Positions 28,704 through 37,082 of a stretch of DNA of 64,000 nt are shown here, piece by piece (positions within the stretch are counted from its first letter, which is position 1; each line of letters opens with the position of its first letter). The stretch lies in NCBI GenBank assembly GCA_018266915.1, contig JAFDZM010000065.1:84505-148504 (forward strand). The letters are read 5' to 3'. The notes below the pieces were generated by a model. The model saw nothing but the letters and a program-made list of their open reading frames with translations, did not search any database and was not told the DNA's origin. Both the position numbers and the translations under genes were made by a program. This DNA is from Bacteroidota bacterium. Lineage in GTDB: Bacteria > Bacteroidota > Bacteroidia > Sphingobacteriales > Sphingobacteriaceae.

Positions 28704-31700
28704 TTCACTATATTCTTCGTTTTCTTGTAAGCAACAACTGCCGATTGATTAATACCAAACAGAAGCATATTATTAAGAGGCAATACGCTGCGTACATCGC
28801 CAGTAATTTTAAACCCTGATTGCAGTTGCGGTACATAGGTAAAATTCCCTTTCCCGTCGCCTTTTAACAATACTCCATAGTTGGCATCATATTTTCCAAA
28901 CCGTAGCCTTGCACGGTTGATATTACCACATAACAGCAGATCAGTGTTGCCATCTTGATCATAATCAAGCATAGTAATTGTAAAAACCGGCGAATTCTGA
29001 GCCTGGGCAGGTAGCGGCTTTTCAACCAACTTTCGGGAGTGATTGCTCAGGAAACAAGCGGTATTGAAATCGTTGGCTTTTAAGCTATGTGCCCCCTGCA
29101 ATTCCTCTGGTCTAAATAGCTCATTAATAGTTGCGTTCGCAAAACTTTCATAATCCGCGAACCTTGACCGCATCATGCTTACCTGGTCAAACAGCTCGTC
29201 CCGTGTGAGGTATGGATAACTTTTATGCTGAATATAAAAACATAATATCGGATCGATGGAACCATTGTTGTCGAAGTCTTTGTAAATCATTTCAGCAGGC
29301 TCTGCACCGGTTCCTTTGTATTGTGTATTCAAACCTTCATTTCCGACAATCAAATCAGGAAATCCATCGTGGTTAATATCGGCTACTTCTAAAGTATTCC
29401 ACCAACCAGAGTAGTCTTTATCCAGGTAGTTTTTGGTTTGATCAATTAGTTTTCCATTGGTGTTGATCAGGATGGTTATGGGCATCCATTCCCCTACTAA
29501 AACCAGGTCGGGTTTATGGTCACCATTCATATCGACGAATGCAGCGTCGGTAACCATGCCGATGTGTTGCAACTGAGGAACCCATTGTTGCGTTTGGTTT
29601 GTAAAATGCCCTTTGCCATCATTAATCAGGATAAAGCTTTCAGGTGTTTCAGGATAGTTACCCGGAACAACGCGCCCACCGACGAACATATCTGGATAGC
29701 CATCGCCATTTAAATCGACCACTTTAACACAGCTTTTGCTGCTGAGCATTGGGGGCAATGCATTGACCGCCCTTGTAAAGCCACCCTTACCGTCGTTCAG
29801 GTAAAGCCGGTCCTGCAATACTTCGCTGTTGGCAGCTATATTATCATATCCCCCCGAGCAAACGTACAGATCGGGTTTACCGTCTCCATTAGCGTCAAAG
29901 AAAACAGCCGCAGCATCGGTGTATTTCGCATCAGTTTCAAAGGCTACTTCTTTTTTCAGGGCAAAACTGCCGCCTTTCTGTTGTATAAATAATTGACCGG
30001 GTTTACCATATCCTCCACCTATATAAACATCTTCCAGGCCATCGCCATTTACGTCGGCTTTTACCAGGCACGGTGTCGAAAACGACATTGGGTTTACCAT
30101 CAATGGCTGTCGCTTAAAGTCATTGAGCGCATTTTTCTCCTGGTTATACGTTATCGGTGATTTCGTTTCAGCAAAAAGTGAAGACGAACCGGTTTTAGAA
30201 ATTGAAGGACCATTCGTTGCTTCACTTTCATTTACTGTTAGTATCCGATCTATTTTTACATTCTTTATGATCTGCTGTTTACCGGGGTGCCAGATGATAA
30301 CAAGCGAATCAATTTTATTTGCCGCGCCCAGGCCAAAATGCAGTACAGGCGATACACTGGATTGATAACCTCTCGTTGGCATTTGCTCCAGGTATTGTTT
30401 TTTGCCATTGGTATAAATTGTAAGCTTCGCGCCTATACCCTGTGTGTTTTTATCCGAACCTTTTAGCTTGACAGACAGATAATGGTTATGACCCTTCTTA
30501 TCACTCGTATTTTCATAAATAAAAGCAGGTTGATTCACATTGTTCACGATCATGTCCAGATCGCCATCATTATCCAGATCGGCATATGCGGCACCATTGC
30601 TGTTTGAAGGCTGACTGATTCCCCAGGCCTCGCTGGAATTTTGAAAGTTTAGGCCATCAACGTTTTTAAAAAAATAGCTTTTAACGGAAGTGGAAGGGAT
30701 GTGCCTGAGTAACTCTATGATGTTCTCGTCCCGGATATCTTTCCCCAATGAGCTCAGATAGTCGTTACGGTATTTAATAAAATCATTATTGGTCATATCA
30801 TGCAGCAGACCGTTGCTTACAAAAAGATCCTTTAAGCCATCGTTATCGAAATCGGCAAAAAGAGGCGCCCAGCTCCAATCGGTGTTAGAAATCCCGGCAA
30901 GCTGTCCCATTTCAGAAAATGTGCCGTTGCCATTATTTACCTGTAACATATTGCGCATGTACTGGTAGTAAAAGCCTACACGAAGGTTTCTGTCGAACAG
31001 TTCGTAATTATCGGGGTTGAACAGGTTTTTCTGGCGCAGATTGCTTTCGGGCAGCATGTCCAGCGTAAATATATCCGGCAGGGCATCGTTGTTAATGTCA
31101 GCAATCTCATCGCCCATAGAAAACAGGGAGGTATGGCCAATTTGCGATGCAAGTTTATCGGTAAAGGTTCCGTTTCCGTTGTTGATATATAAATAATCCG
31201 GAACAGAGTAGTCATTGGAGATATAAATGTCCGGCCAACCGTCGCCATTGATATCTGCTATACCTGCGCCCAGACCATAAGACAGCCCTGAGTTTCTTAC
31301 CCCGGTCTGTAAAGTAACATCCGTGAAATGCCCGTTATCGTTCCTGAATAACTTAGTACCCGACATAGGATCAGGCGTTTTTTCAATGATCGGGATAGTA
31401 GTTTCATCCAGGCTGTTAAACTGGCGTGGATTATGATCGAGCAACAGCATATCCAGGTCGCCGTCATGGTCATAATCAAAAAAATACGCCTGTGTACTGA
31501 ATGAGGCATCTGCCAGTCCATATTTCTCCGCTTCTTCTGTAAAATGAGGTATTCCAGCTGCATCGTTACCCTGATTTATAAATAACTGGTTTTTCCGAAG
31601 CTCAGCCGGTTTGGCGCCTGAATAGCAAACGTAGATATCCATTTTACCATCGCCATTCAGATCGACCATGGTAACACCCGTTTTCCACCCGTCAGCCCTT

Positions 31701-32044
31701 CCTGCTACACCGGCGATATCGGTAACATCTGCAAACTGCATGTGCCCTTTGTTAAGATAAAGTTTGTCGCTAGTCATATTACCTGTAAAGTAAATATCCT
31801 GCAGACCATCGCCATTCAGATCAGCTACAGCTACACCACCACCGTTATAAAAATATTGATATAGCAATACGTTGTTTTGTGCATCCTCGGTCAGTGTATT
31901 GGCGAACTGAACATGCGTTTGAGATGAATCGAGTAATGTAAAAAGTGTATTGCCGGGCCCGGCAGTTTTTGAATGGCAACCGGCAAAAAGAATCAAAATA
32001 ACCAGGCCGCAGGAAGGCTTTAAAAAACGGAAAACGGACGGCAT
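28700..32044 (-). CDS. FG-GAP/VCBS repeat lipoprotein with ASPIC/UnbV domain (CRTAC1-like), copy 1
   Basis: A 1114-residue lipoprotein (lipobox FAGC, Cys23). It is built of two beta-propeller-like blocks of FG-GAP repeats with calcium-binding loops such as DLNGDGLQDIYF, DINGDGWPDIY, DLDNDGDLDM and DVNGDGLEDVYIGG. Between them lies an ASPIC/UnbV domain (about 525-610; GIGAKLTIY...RGYQSSVSPVLHFGLG). Such proteins are surface or periplasmic, bind calcium and are thought to mediate ligand or protein contact; no catalytic motif is seen. Operator D and a -7-like box precede it, and the haloperoxidase is translationally coupled downstream. The paralogue at 40376 leads the third Sus operon. Confidence 0.93.
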   Translation of the reverse strand: MPSVFRFLKPSCGLVILILFAGCHSKTAGPGNTLFTLLDSSQTHVQFANTLTEDAQNNVLLYQYFYNGGGVAVADLNGDGLQDIYFTGNMTSDKLYLNKGHMQFADVTDIAGVAGRADGWKTGVTMVDLNGDGKMDIYVCYSGAKPAELRKNQLFINQGNDAAGIPHFTEEAEKYGLADASFSTQAYFFDYDHDGDLDMLLLDHNPRQFNSLDETTIPIIEKTPDPMSGTKLFRNDNGHFTDVTLQTGVRNSGLSYGLGAGIADINGDGWPDIYISNDYSVPDYLYINNGNGTFTDKLASQIGHTSLFSMGDEIADINNDALPDIFTLDMLPESNLRQKNLFNPDNYELFDRNLRVGFYYQYMRNMLQVNNGNGTFSEMGQLAGISNTDWSWAPLFADFDNDGLKDLFVSNGLLHDMTNNDFIKYRNDYLSSLGKDIRDENIIELLRHIPSTSVKSYFFKNVDGLNFQNSSEAWGISQPSNSNGAAYADLDNDGDLDMIVNNVNQPAFIYENTSDKKGHNHYLSVKLKGSDKNTQGIGAKLTIYTNGKKQYLEQMPTRGYQSSVSPVLHFGLGAANKIDSLVIIWHPGKQQIIKNVKIDRILTVNESEATNGPSISKTGSSSLFAETKSPITYNQEKNALNDFKRQPLMVNPMSFSTPCLVKADVNGDGLEDVYIGGGYGKPGQLFIQQKGGSFALKKEVAFETDAKYTDAAAVFFDANGDGKPDLYVCSGGYDNIAANSEVLQDRLYLNDGKGGFTRAVNALPPMLSSKSCVKVVDLNGDGYPDMFVGGRVVPGNYPETPESFILINDGKGHFTNQTQQWVPQLQHIGMVTDAAFVDMNGDHKPDLVLVGEWMPITILINTNGKLIDQTKNYLDKDYSGWWNTLEVADINHDGFPDLIVGNEGLNTQYKGTGAEPAEMIYKDFDNNGSIDPILCFYIQHKSYPYLTRDELFDQVSMMRSRFADYESFANATINELFRPEELQGAHSLKANDFNTACFLSNHSRKLVEKPLPAQAQNSPVFTITMLDYDQDGNTDLLLCGNINRARLRFGKYDANYGVLLKGDGKGNFTYVPQLQSGFKITGDVRSVLPLNNMLLFGINQSAVVAYKKTKNIVK

Positions 32045-32141
32045 AAACTATTAAATGATCGGCTGCTTTTCTTTCACACCCGGTAATGAATCAGTGATTT
32101 AGTAAATTGGTTGAATTAGACAGGCGCTTGTGAACCCGCTA

Positions 32142-32185
32142 CGAATCTAAAGTAAAAAATAATAATTGTAAAACAAACATTTATT
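32142..32185 (-). promoter_or_regulatory. Promoter region with operator site D upstream of FG-GAP gene 1
   Basis: Operator D (32161-32185) reads AATAATTGT, seven bases, ACATTTATT, with 8 of 9 arm positions paired. On the - strand a TAGATTCG box (32142-32149), close to the Bacteroidota -7 consensus TAnnTTTG, lies 11 bases further on. The operator would therefore cover the -33 region, as expected for a repressor. The same TTAGATTCGT string occurs upstream of FG-GAP gene 2. Confidence 0.55.
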
Positions 32186-32233
32186 ATTTTTTAATGTATT
32201 TTAATATTCATGATCGTAAAATAAGCTACCCGC

Positions 32234-34429
32234 TCAAAAAGATTTCTGTATGATCTGGTAGTATTTTGAAAATAGCTTTTTAGACACTTCAACTGCGTCG
32301 CCTTTCACAAAATCCGGGTAAGCATTATCATGCGTATTCACCCATTTCCACTCCCAATCTTTCACCTGATTATCAAAATTAGCTGCATCAAAATCGGTTC
32401 CGGCATCCATTGCTTTATTCATTTGGTTAAAAAACAACTCCCAGCGGGGCTTATAAAATCCTTTTATTAACCCGGCCCATTGGCGGTTTGAGTATTCCCG
32501 CAATTCACTTTCTTTATCGCCCCAAAGGGTAATAATATCCCGCGCGTTGAATTCATAAAGATTCTTTTCCTGCTCACTTATGCCATTTGCCCGGGCATCG
32601 CTTATCCACTTACCAAGCAGAAAATCTTTGCGCGTACTTAGCAAAGCATCCATATCATCCATCAACTGTAAAAATTCAGCGCTATACTGGTTAAAGTGCG
32701 CTTTATCCTTATCTTGATAAGCCGATGCTATTTTTTGTTGCAGTGGCGATGCATAATTGGCCAACACCTGCCGTGTTACATCAACCAAGTCGTACTGATA
32801 ACCATCACTTTGCTTCAGGCTGTCGGCAGCATTTATTAATAACTCCCAGGCAGCAACCAGTTTCTTCGGATCATAATCCAGATGAGTTAGTACACGGTCA
32901 ATTGATCTTTTTAAGGTTGGTCTTGCCACAATAATTGATTCGGGGCCACCCTCGGTCAGTCCGCTACTATAAACTGTGTTTAGCAAAATATGCCAAGCCT
33001 TGTCAGCGTTGCGATTGACCTTGCCATATCGCCTATGAGCATAATCTTTCACCCATGCCTCAGCATCTATCGGAGTATCACGCCATACATTTCCCAGCAT
33101 CAGCTCGAACAAAGCCGGGTTTTGTTCGATGCCCTCTGGCGTTACACCAATGCCGCTTAGCCTTTTTGCTTCCGGATCGTGCAACGCAATAGCAGGATCA
33201 GCAGCCACATGCCACATCCGTCCAAATAAACTGATATTTCCGCCAAAATTCTGCAACATACACCATATCCAGGGTTTGCCATAATACGCCTCTGTATGGT
33301 TCCAAACAGGGTGTTCTTCGCTATATAAGTCCAGGACGATCATGTGATCATCAGGCACTGCATTTAATAAAGCTTTAATTTGCTGTGGCTGCCAAAAAGC
33401 ATTGTTGTAGTGAAACATCCAGCCTTGCATTACCCAAACCGCTTTGGGATCGGCTGCCGCCATTGATCTGAATACTTTTTTACTCATCCCATCCAGATAA
33501 GTAGAATCATTTGTTGGCGGTACATTTTCATTAAAAGTATCAGCCGAATACAAATGATCGGTGCCAAATTCGGCCGTCTGGGCCCCGATATACTTTTTAC
33601 CAATGGTCTCAAACATCGGATCATCAGGGTCAAGAATGTACACGTCAGGAAACCCGGCGCCCCAGTTGGTCTTTTTTACCTTAGCGTTTGGAAATTTATC
33701 TTTAAATGACGGCGGCACATGCCCGGTGAATGACGACAACACCGGTGTCATCCCAAATGAGCGTTCGCGTTCCAATATCTTTTTTTGTAATGCCCGGTGC
33801 GTATCCATCCAATGCTGCGGCAACGGACCACCCCACGCATCGATATTACCCATCCAAAACCATGAGAAATAAGCCGGTCCACTAAAAAACTCGTCCAAAT
33901 CTTTATTGGTAAAGCTCATATTTTTATAAACATCCTGCCAGATGGCTTCCTCGCCGGTTATCGCCAGCGGCATGTTGACACCATTCAGCGCCATCCAGTC
34001 GATTTCTTTTTGCCATCTGTCCCAATCCCACCATGACATGGAATAGTTAAAAGTGCAATAGTTCAGGTAGTACCTGTATTGATAGGGCGTATTTTTATGA
34101 ACCTTATACTTCACCAAAGGTAATTTAGCCGGCAGATGCAGGTTGGTGCCATTCCAGCCTATATCGCAGAAGCAATAATTCTTTAGATAATAATTCAGTG
34201 CTGATGCTATGGATAAGCCATTATCGCCTCGAAGTATGATCTTATTTTGATTTCCATCCAGTTCAAAAACATCCTTACCATTTTCCTTCGGGATGCTTTC
34301 TACTATAAATGTGCCTGATCTGCCCGGAATAATACGTTCAATAAAAGCTTTTGATGCAGCCTGGTTAACCTGGGCAAAAGAACTGGTAGCTGATATAATA
34401 CCAATAAGAATAAGAGGAAGCTTCTTCAT
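32234..34429 (-). CDS. GH89 alpha-N-acetylglucosaminidase (NAGLU-like), copy 2
   Basis: The protein has 731 residues and a signal peptide ending near SFAQV. It is collinear with the GH89 at 16781: DVFELDGNQNKIILRGDNG, YRYYLNYCTFNYSMSWWDWD, EIDWMALNGVNMPLA, the candidate acid/base FNENVPP (Glu301), the second candidate Glu in VTPEGIEQNP, and the same helical C-terminal half. Differences include GRMWHVAADP where copy 1 has GRMNEVADGP, so the two may differ in substrate specificity. It lies 95 bases after MIOX copy 2 in the same direction, with a complex stem-loop between them. Confidence 0.95.
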   Translation of the reverse strand: MKKLPLILIGIISATSSFAQVNQAASKAFIERIIPGRSGTFIVESIPKENGKDVFELDGNQNKIILRGDNGLSIASALNYYLKNYCFCDIGWNGTNLHLPAKLPLVKYKVHKNTPYQYRYYLNYCTFNYSMSWWDWDRWQKEIDWMALNGVNMPLAITGEEAIWQDVYKNMSFTNKDLDEFFSGPAYFSWFWMGNIDAWGGPLPQHWMDTHRALQKKILERERSFGMTPVLSSFTGHVPPSFKDKFPNAKVKKTNWGAGFPDVYILDPDDPMFETIGKKYIGAQTAEFGTDHLYSADTFNENVPPTNDSTYLDGMSKKVFRSMAAADPKAVWVMQGWMFHYNNAFWQPQQIKALLNAVPDDHMIVLDLYSEEHPVWNHTEAYYGKPWIWCMLQNFGGNISLFGRMWHVAADPAIALHDPEAKRLSGIGVTPEGIEQNPALFELMLGNVWRDTPIDAEAWVKDYAHRRYGKVNRNADKAWHILLNTVYSSGLTEGGPESIIVARPTLKRSIDRVLTHLDYDPKKLVAAWELLINAADSLKQSDGYQYDLVDVTRQVLANYASPLQQKIASAYQDKDKAHFNQYSAEFLQLMDDMDALLSTRKDFLLGKWISDARANGISEQEKNLYEFNARDIITLWGDKESELREYSNRQWAGLIKGFYKPRWELFFNQMNKAMDAGTDFDAANFDNQVKDWEWKWVNTHDNAYPDFVKGDAVEVSKKLFSKYYQIIQKSF

Positions 34430-34454
34430 GCAAGCAAAGTAGGTATAAGTATAA

Positions 34455-34497
34455 CCCTTAGCAAGGGTGCTACCGCATTTGGTAACACCCGTAAGGG
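34455..34497 (-). promoter_or_regulatory. Compound stem-loop between MIOX gene 2 and GH89 gene 2
   Basis: There is an outer 6-bp stem (CCCTTA at 34455-34460 with TAAGGG at 34492-34497). The inner stem is GGGTG/CACCC plus TACC/GGTA with one mismatch, around the loop GCATTT. No T-run follows. It may adjust expression between the two genes. Confidence 0.5.
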
Positions 34498-34524
34498 GCT
34501 GCAGAGCAGCGTGCGGTGATTGTA

Positions 34525-35391
34525 TTAAAGTTTAACAGTCAAGGGCAAATATTTCGCAATCAGATCTTCATAGTATGGTTTCAACTCGGATACAACCGGT
34601 GGTTTAGGGCTCTTTGAATACAGGTCGTACGGATTGAATTTGTCGACCCATTTAAACATCTCCTGATCATGGGCATTCAGTATATGATCATACTCATGTT
34701 CACGGTGCTGGGAATAAAACGAGTGGTAACGGATCATGTACAAAGCTTCTTCGGGCAGATAATCTTTTGTGATCTGGTACAAATATTCATCGTGCCCCCA
34801 TGACATATGTATATTGTCCAAGCCACACTGGTGCGAATAAACGCCGTATTTGGTATTAAACCGTTCATCGCAAGTATCCGGGTTATCTGCAAAAAATTCA
34901 GGATAAACGATTTTATCTGAAAACTTGCAGCCTACCGGGAATGTATCGCCTACCACATTCCATTGCGGTTCGCCAAACAGGCAAAGAACTTTGCCGAGAT
35001 CATGTATAAAGCCCGTTAAAACAAACCAATCCGGGTGCCCGTCTGCGCGGATGGCTTCTGCCGTTTGCAGTAAATGCTGTAACTGATCTAACTGCAGGTC
35101 CGGGTCCGAATCATCGATCAGGGTATTCAGGTACTCCATTGCGGCCCACCAGGGCATCTCTTTCTTATCAAACTTCAGGAAGTTGGCTTTTTTTGCCAAA
35201 ACGTTATCATAGGTTTGATATTTATGATTAAGCCTGTAAAACTCGCGTACACCATCTATCTCAGGACTATCATAATTTCTGAATTCCTCTTTGGTTTTAG
35301 CGGGCTGACCTGGTTCAGGGTATCTTCTCAGCACATCTTCATCCCAATCGTCCAAATGGGATAAGGGTGATATTTCATTATTATTTTCCAT
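34525..35391 (-). CDS. myo-Inositol oxygenase (MIOX), copy 2
   Basis: This 288-residue cytoplasmic protein is very similar to copy 1 over its whole length. All expected iron ligands are kept: His119 (DGHPDW), His130-Asp131 (FIHDLGK), His200 (WGHDEY), His223 (RYHSFY) and Asp256 (YDLYSK). It converts myo-inositol to D-glucuronate. It is flanked by susD upstream and GH89 downstream, so the GH89-MIOX neighbourhood seen at 14-19 kb is repeated here within a different Sus operon. No uronate isomerase or further inositol genes are in the window. Confidence 0.95.
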   Translation of the reverse strand: MENNNEISPLSHLDDWDEDVLRRYPEPGQPAKTKEEFRNYDSPEIDGVREFYRLNHKYQTYDNVLAKKANFLKFDKKEMPWWAAMEYLNTLIDDSDPDLQLDQLQHLLQTAEAIRADGHPDWFVLTGFIHDLGKVLCLFGEPQWNVVGDTFPVGCKFSDKIVYPEFFADNPDTCDERFNTKYGVYSHQCGLDNIHMSWGHDEYLYQITKDYLPEEALYMIRYHSFYSQHREHEYDHILNAHDQEMFKWVDKFNPYDLYSKSPKPPVVSELKPYYEDLIAKYLPLTVKL

Positions 35392-35433
35392 AGCTGTTTT
35401 TCTGTTGTTAATACATGGTTTAGGGAAATTAAC

Positions 35434-35460
35434 GGGCTACCGCCAGTCGGCGGTTCGCCC
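35434..35460 (-). promoter_or_regulatory. Intercistronic stem-loop after susD
   Basis: GGGC-t-ACCGCC, loop AGTC, GGCGGT-tc-GCCC: a GC-rich hairpin with a perfect 6-bp inner and 4-bp outer stem, in otherwise AT-rich sequence between the susD stop and MIOX copy 2. No T-run follows. Confidence 0.6.
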
Positions 35461-35498
35461 ATTAACAACTGATCTCAATAAAAAAATATAACCTCATA

Positions 35499-37064
35499 TT
35501 AATAGTTCGGGTTCTGCTTGATAACCCCTTTACTCTCATCAATAATTTTCTGAGGAATAGGCATGAAATAATCCTTAGGACGCTGAAATGTTCTTGCCGG
35601 GATAATCACTGCACCATTATAAGGTGGCAGCGGTGAAGCCTTTTTCGGTTTACCAACTATAGTGTCCAGGTTGATGATCTGATCTTTATCCCAGCGCAAC
35701 AAATCCTGCCAGCGCACATTTTCGCCGCCAAGCTCAACCCTTTTTTCGTGGATTAATTGCGGCATGCCTGCCCCTGTAATAGCTGGTAGCCCAACTCTTT
35801 GTCGTACGGCATTTATTTCTGCATCGCCTGCTCCTGCGCCACTTGCCCTGATTTTTGCCTCAGCAACTATCAGATAAATTTCCGCAGTTCTTAAAAGTGG
35901 CTGCTTCAGATCAAAATTCAGGTTTCCATCGCCGTTTGGCATGTAGGCCGTATATTTCCGTATATAATAGCCGGTGGTTGACATACTTGGGAGCATACGA
36001 CCAGTAGACTGCCCCTCTTTTCCTGCAAACATTTGTACTGCATCGGTTCCTGAAATTGTAACCAGGTTTGTTTGATACGGGATTGAATCGCCTACAGACA
36101 GTACAGTAGCTTGTTTTCTCGGGTCGCCTGCTTCAAATTCATCAACAAAATTCTGGGTTGGGTGATGAAAGCCCCATCCCTGCCATGGTCTTGGAGAAAA
36201 ATAGATAGACATTGGTGATTGAAGCGAACCGGATATTTCACTATTTTGATTCCAAACAGCAAATAGCAGTTCGGTACTGGTAGTTTGCTGGATGCCCGGG
36301 GTGAAATTATCGGTATAATTAGCGGATAACGCATAATTAGGATCGCTGGTTACCGCTGTACCGTATTGAATCGCTTTCGAGAAATTATCCTCGAACAAGT
36401 AAAGTTTACTAAGTAACCCTTCAGCAGTTCCTTTGCTCACACGGCCTTTGTCTGCAGCATCGTATGTTTCAGGTAACAGACTAACTGCTTTCAACAAGTC
36501 AGATTCTACCTGGGTACGCACCTGATCTAAGGTTGACTTTGCAACATTGTAGTTAGCGGTCAACACATTGTTTTCCAATATTAGTGGTACTTCGCCATAT
36601 ATCTGGCTTAATATGAAGTAAGCATGCGCCCTCAGGAAATAAGCTTCACCCATTGACCTGTCGCGGATAGCCTGATCCATAACCGGCACTTTAGGTATGT
36701 AGATGATGGCATTATTAGCCCTTGCAACCTGTTCGTAAGCAAAGGGCCAGGTATAGTAAATTACCTGTAGTGACGGATCGGCCTGGAGGTTTCCAACCGC
36801 CTGGAAATCGGAGTGGTCACCTGCTACATAAATATCATCCGACTGGTCGTCATAAGTATATAAGGCATGCCCTACCCAATCCTCTGTATAAAGGATATTG
36901 TATATCCCCAAAACGTTCGCTATCACGTCGTTCTGGTTTCGCCAATAGGTAGCTGTAGTGTACGAGCCCGTTGGTTTTTGATCAAGAGGCTTTTTTACAC
37001 AGCTTCCTATCAATACCGTGCTAAGGCATAATAGGCTTAATAATTTGTATCTGATCGAATTCAT
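35499..37064 (-). CDS. SusD/RagB family glycan-binding lipoprotein
   Basis: The protein has 521 residues and a lipoprotein signal (VLIGSC, Cys22). Typical features are the N-terminal TYWRNQNDVIANVLGIYNIL, AYFLRAHAYFILSQIYGEVPLI, the late helix LRTAEIYLIVAEAKI, HEKRVELGGENVRWQDLLRW, and the terminal IKQNPNY. It follows its SusC partner by 18 bases. It differs clearly from the SusD at 19108, so the two Sus systems probably recognise different parts of the glycan. Confidence 0.95.
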   Translation of the reverse strand: MNSIRYKLLSLLCLSTVLIGSCVKKPLDQKPTGSYTTATYWRNQNDVIANVLGIYNILYTEDWVGHALYTYDDQSDDIYVAGDHSDFQAVGNLQADPSLQVIYYTWPFAYEQVARANNAIIYIPKVPVMDQAIRDRSMGEAYFLRAHAYFILSQIYGEVPLILENNVLTANYNVAKSTLDQVRTQVESDLLKAVSLLPETYDAADKGRVSKGTAEGLLSKLYLFEDNFSKAIQYGTAVTSDPNYALSANYTDNFTPGIQQTTSTELLFAVWNQNSEISGSLQSPMSIYFSPRPWQGWGFHHPTQNFVDEFEAGDPRKQATVLSVGDSIPYQTNLVTISGTDAVQMFAGKEGQSTGRMLPSMSTTGYYIRKYTAYMPNGDGNLNFDLKQPLLRTAEIYLIVAEAKIRASGAGAGDAEINAVRQRVGLPAITGAGMPQLIHEKRVELGGENVRWQDLLRWDKDQIINLDTIVGKPKKASPLPPYNGAVIIPARTFQRPKDYFMPIPQKIIDESKGVIKQNPNY

Positions 37065-37082
37065 ATCTGTCTTTTTATGAAA

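Noticed and set aside
32234..34429. Possible loss of a catalytic Glu in the second GH89 (GRMWHVAADP against GRMNEVADGP)
   Set aside because: Spacing to the first Glu suggests that the second catalytic residue lies in the later T-x-E-x-I-E-Q-N motif, which both copies keep, so no inactivation is claimed.
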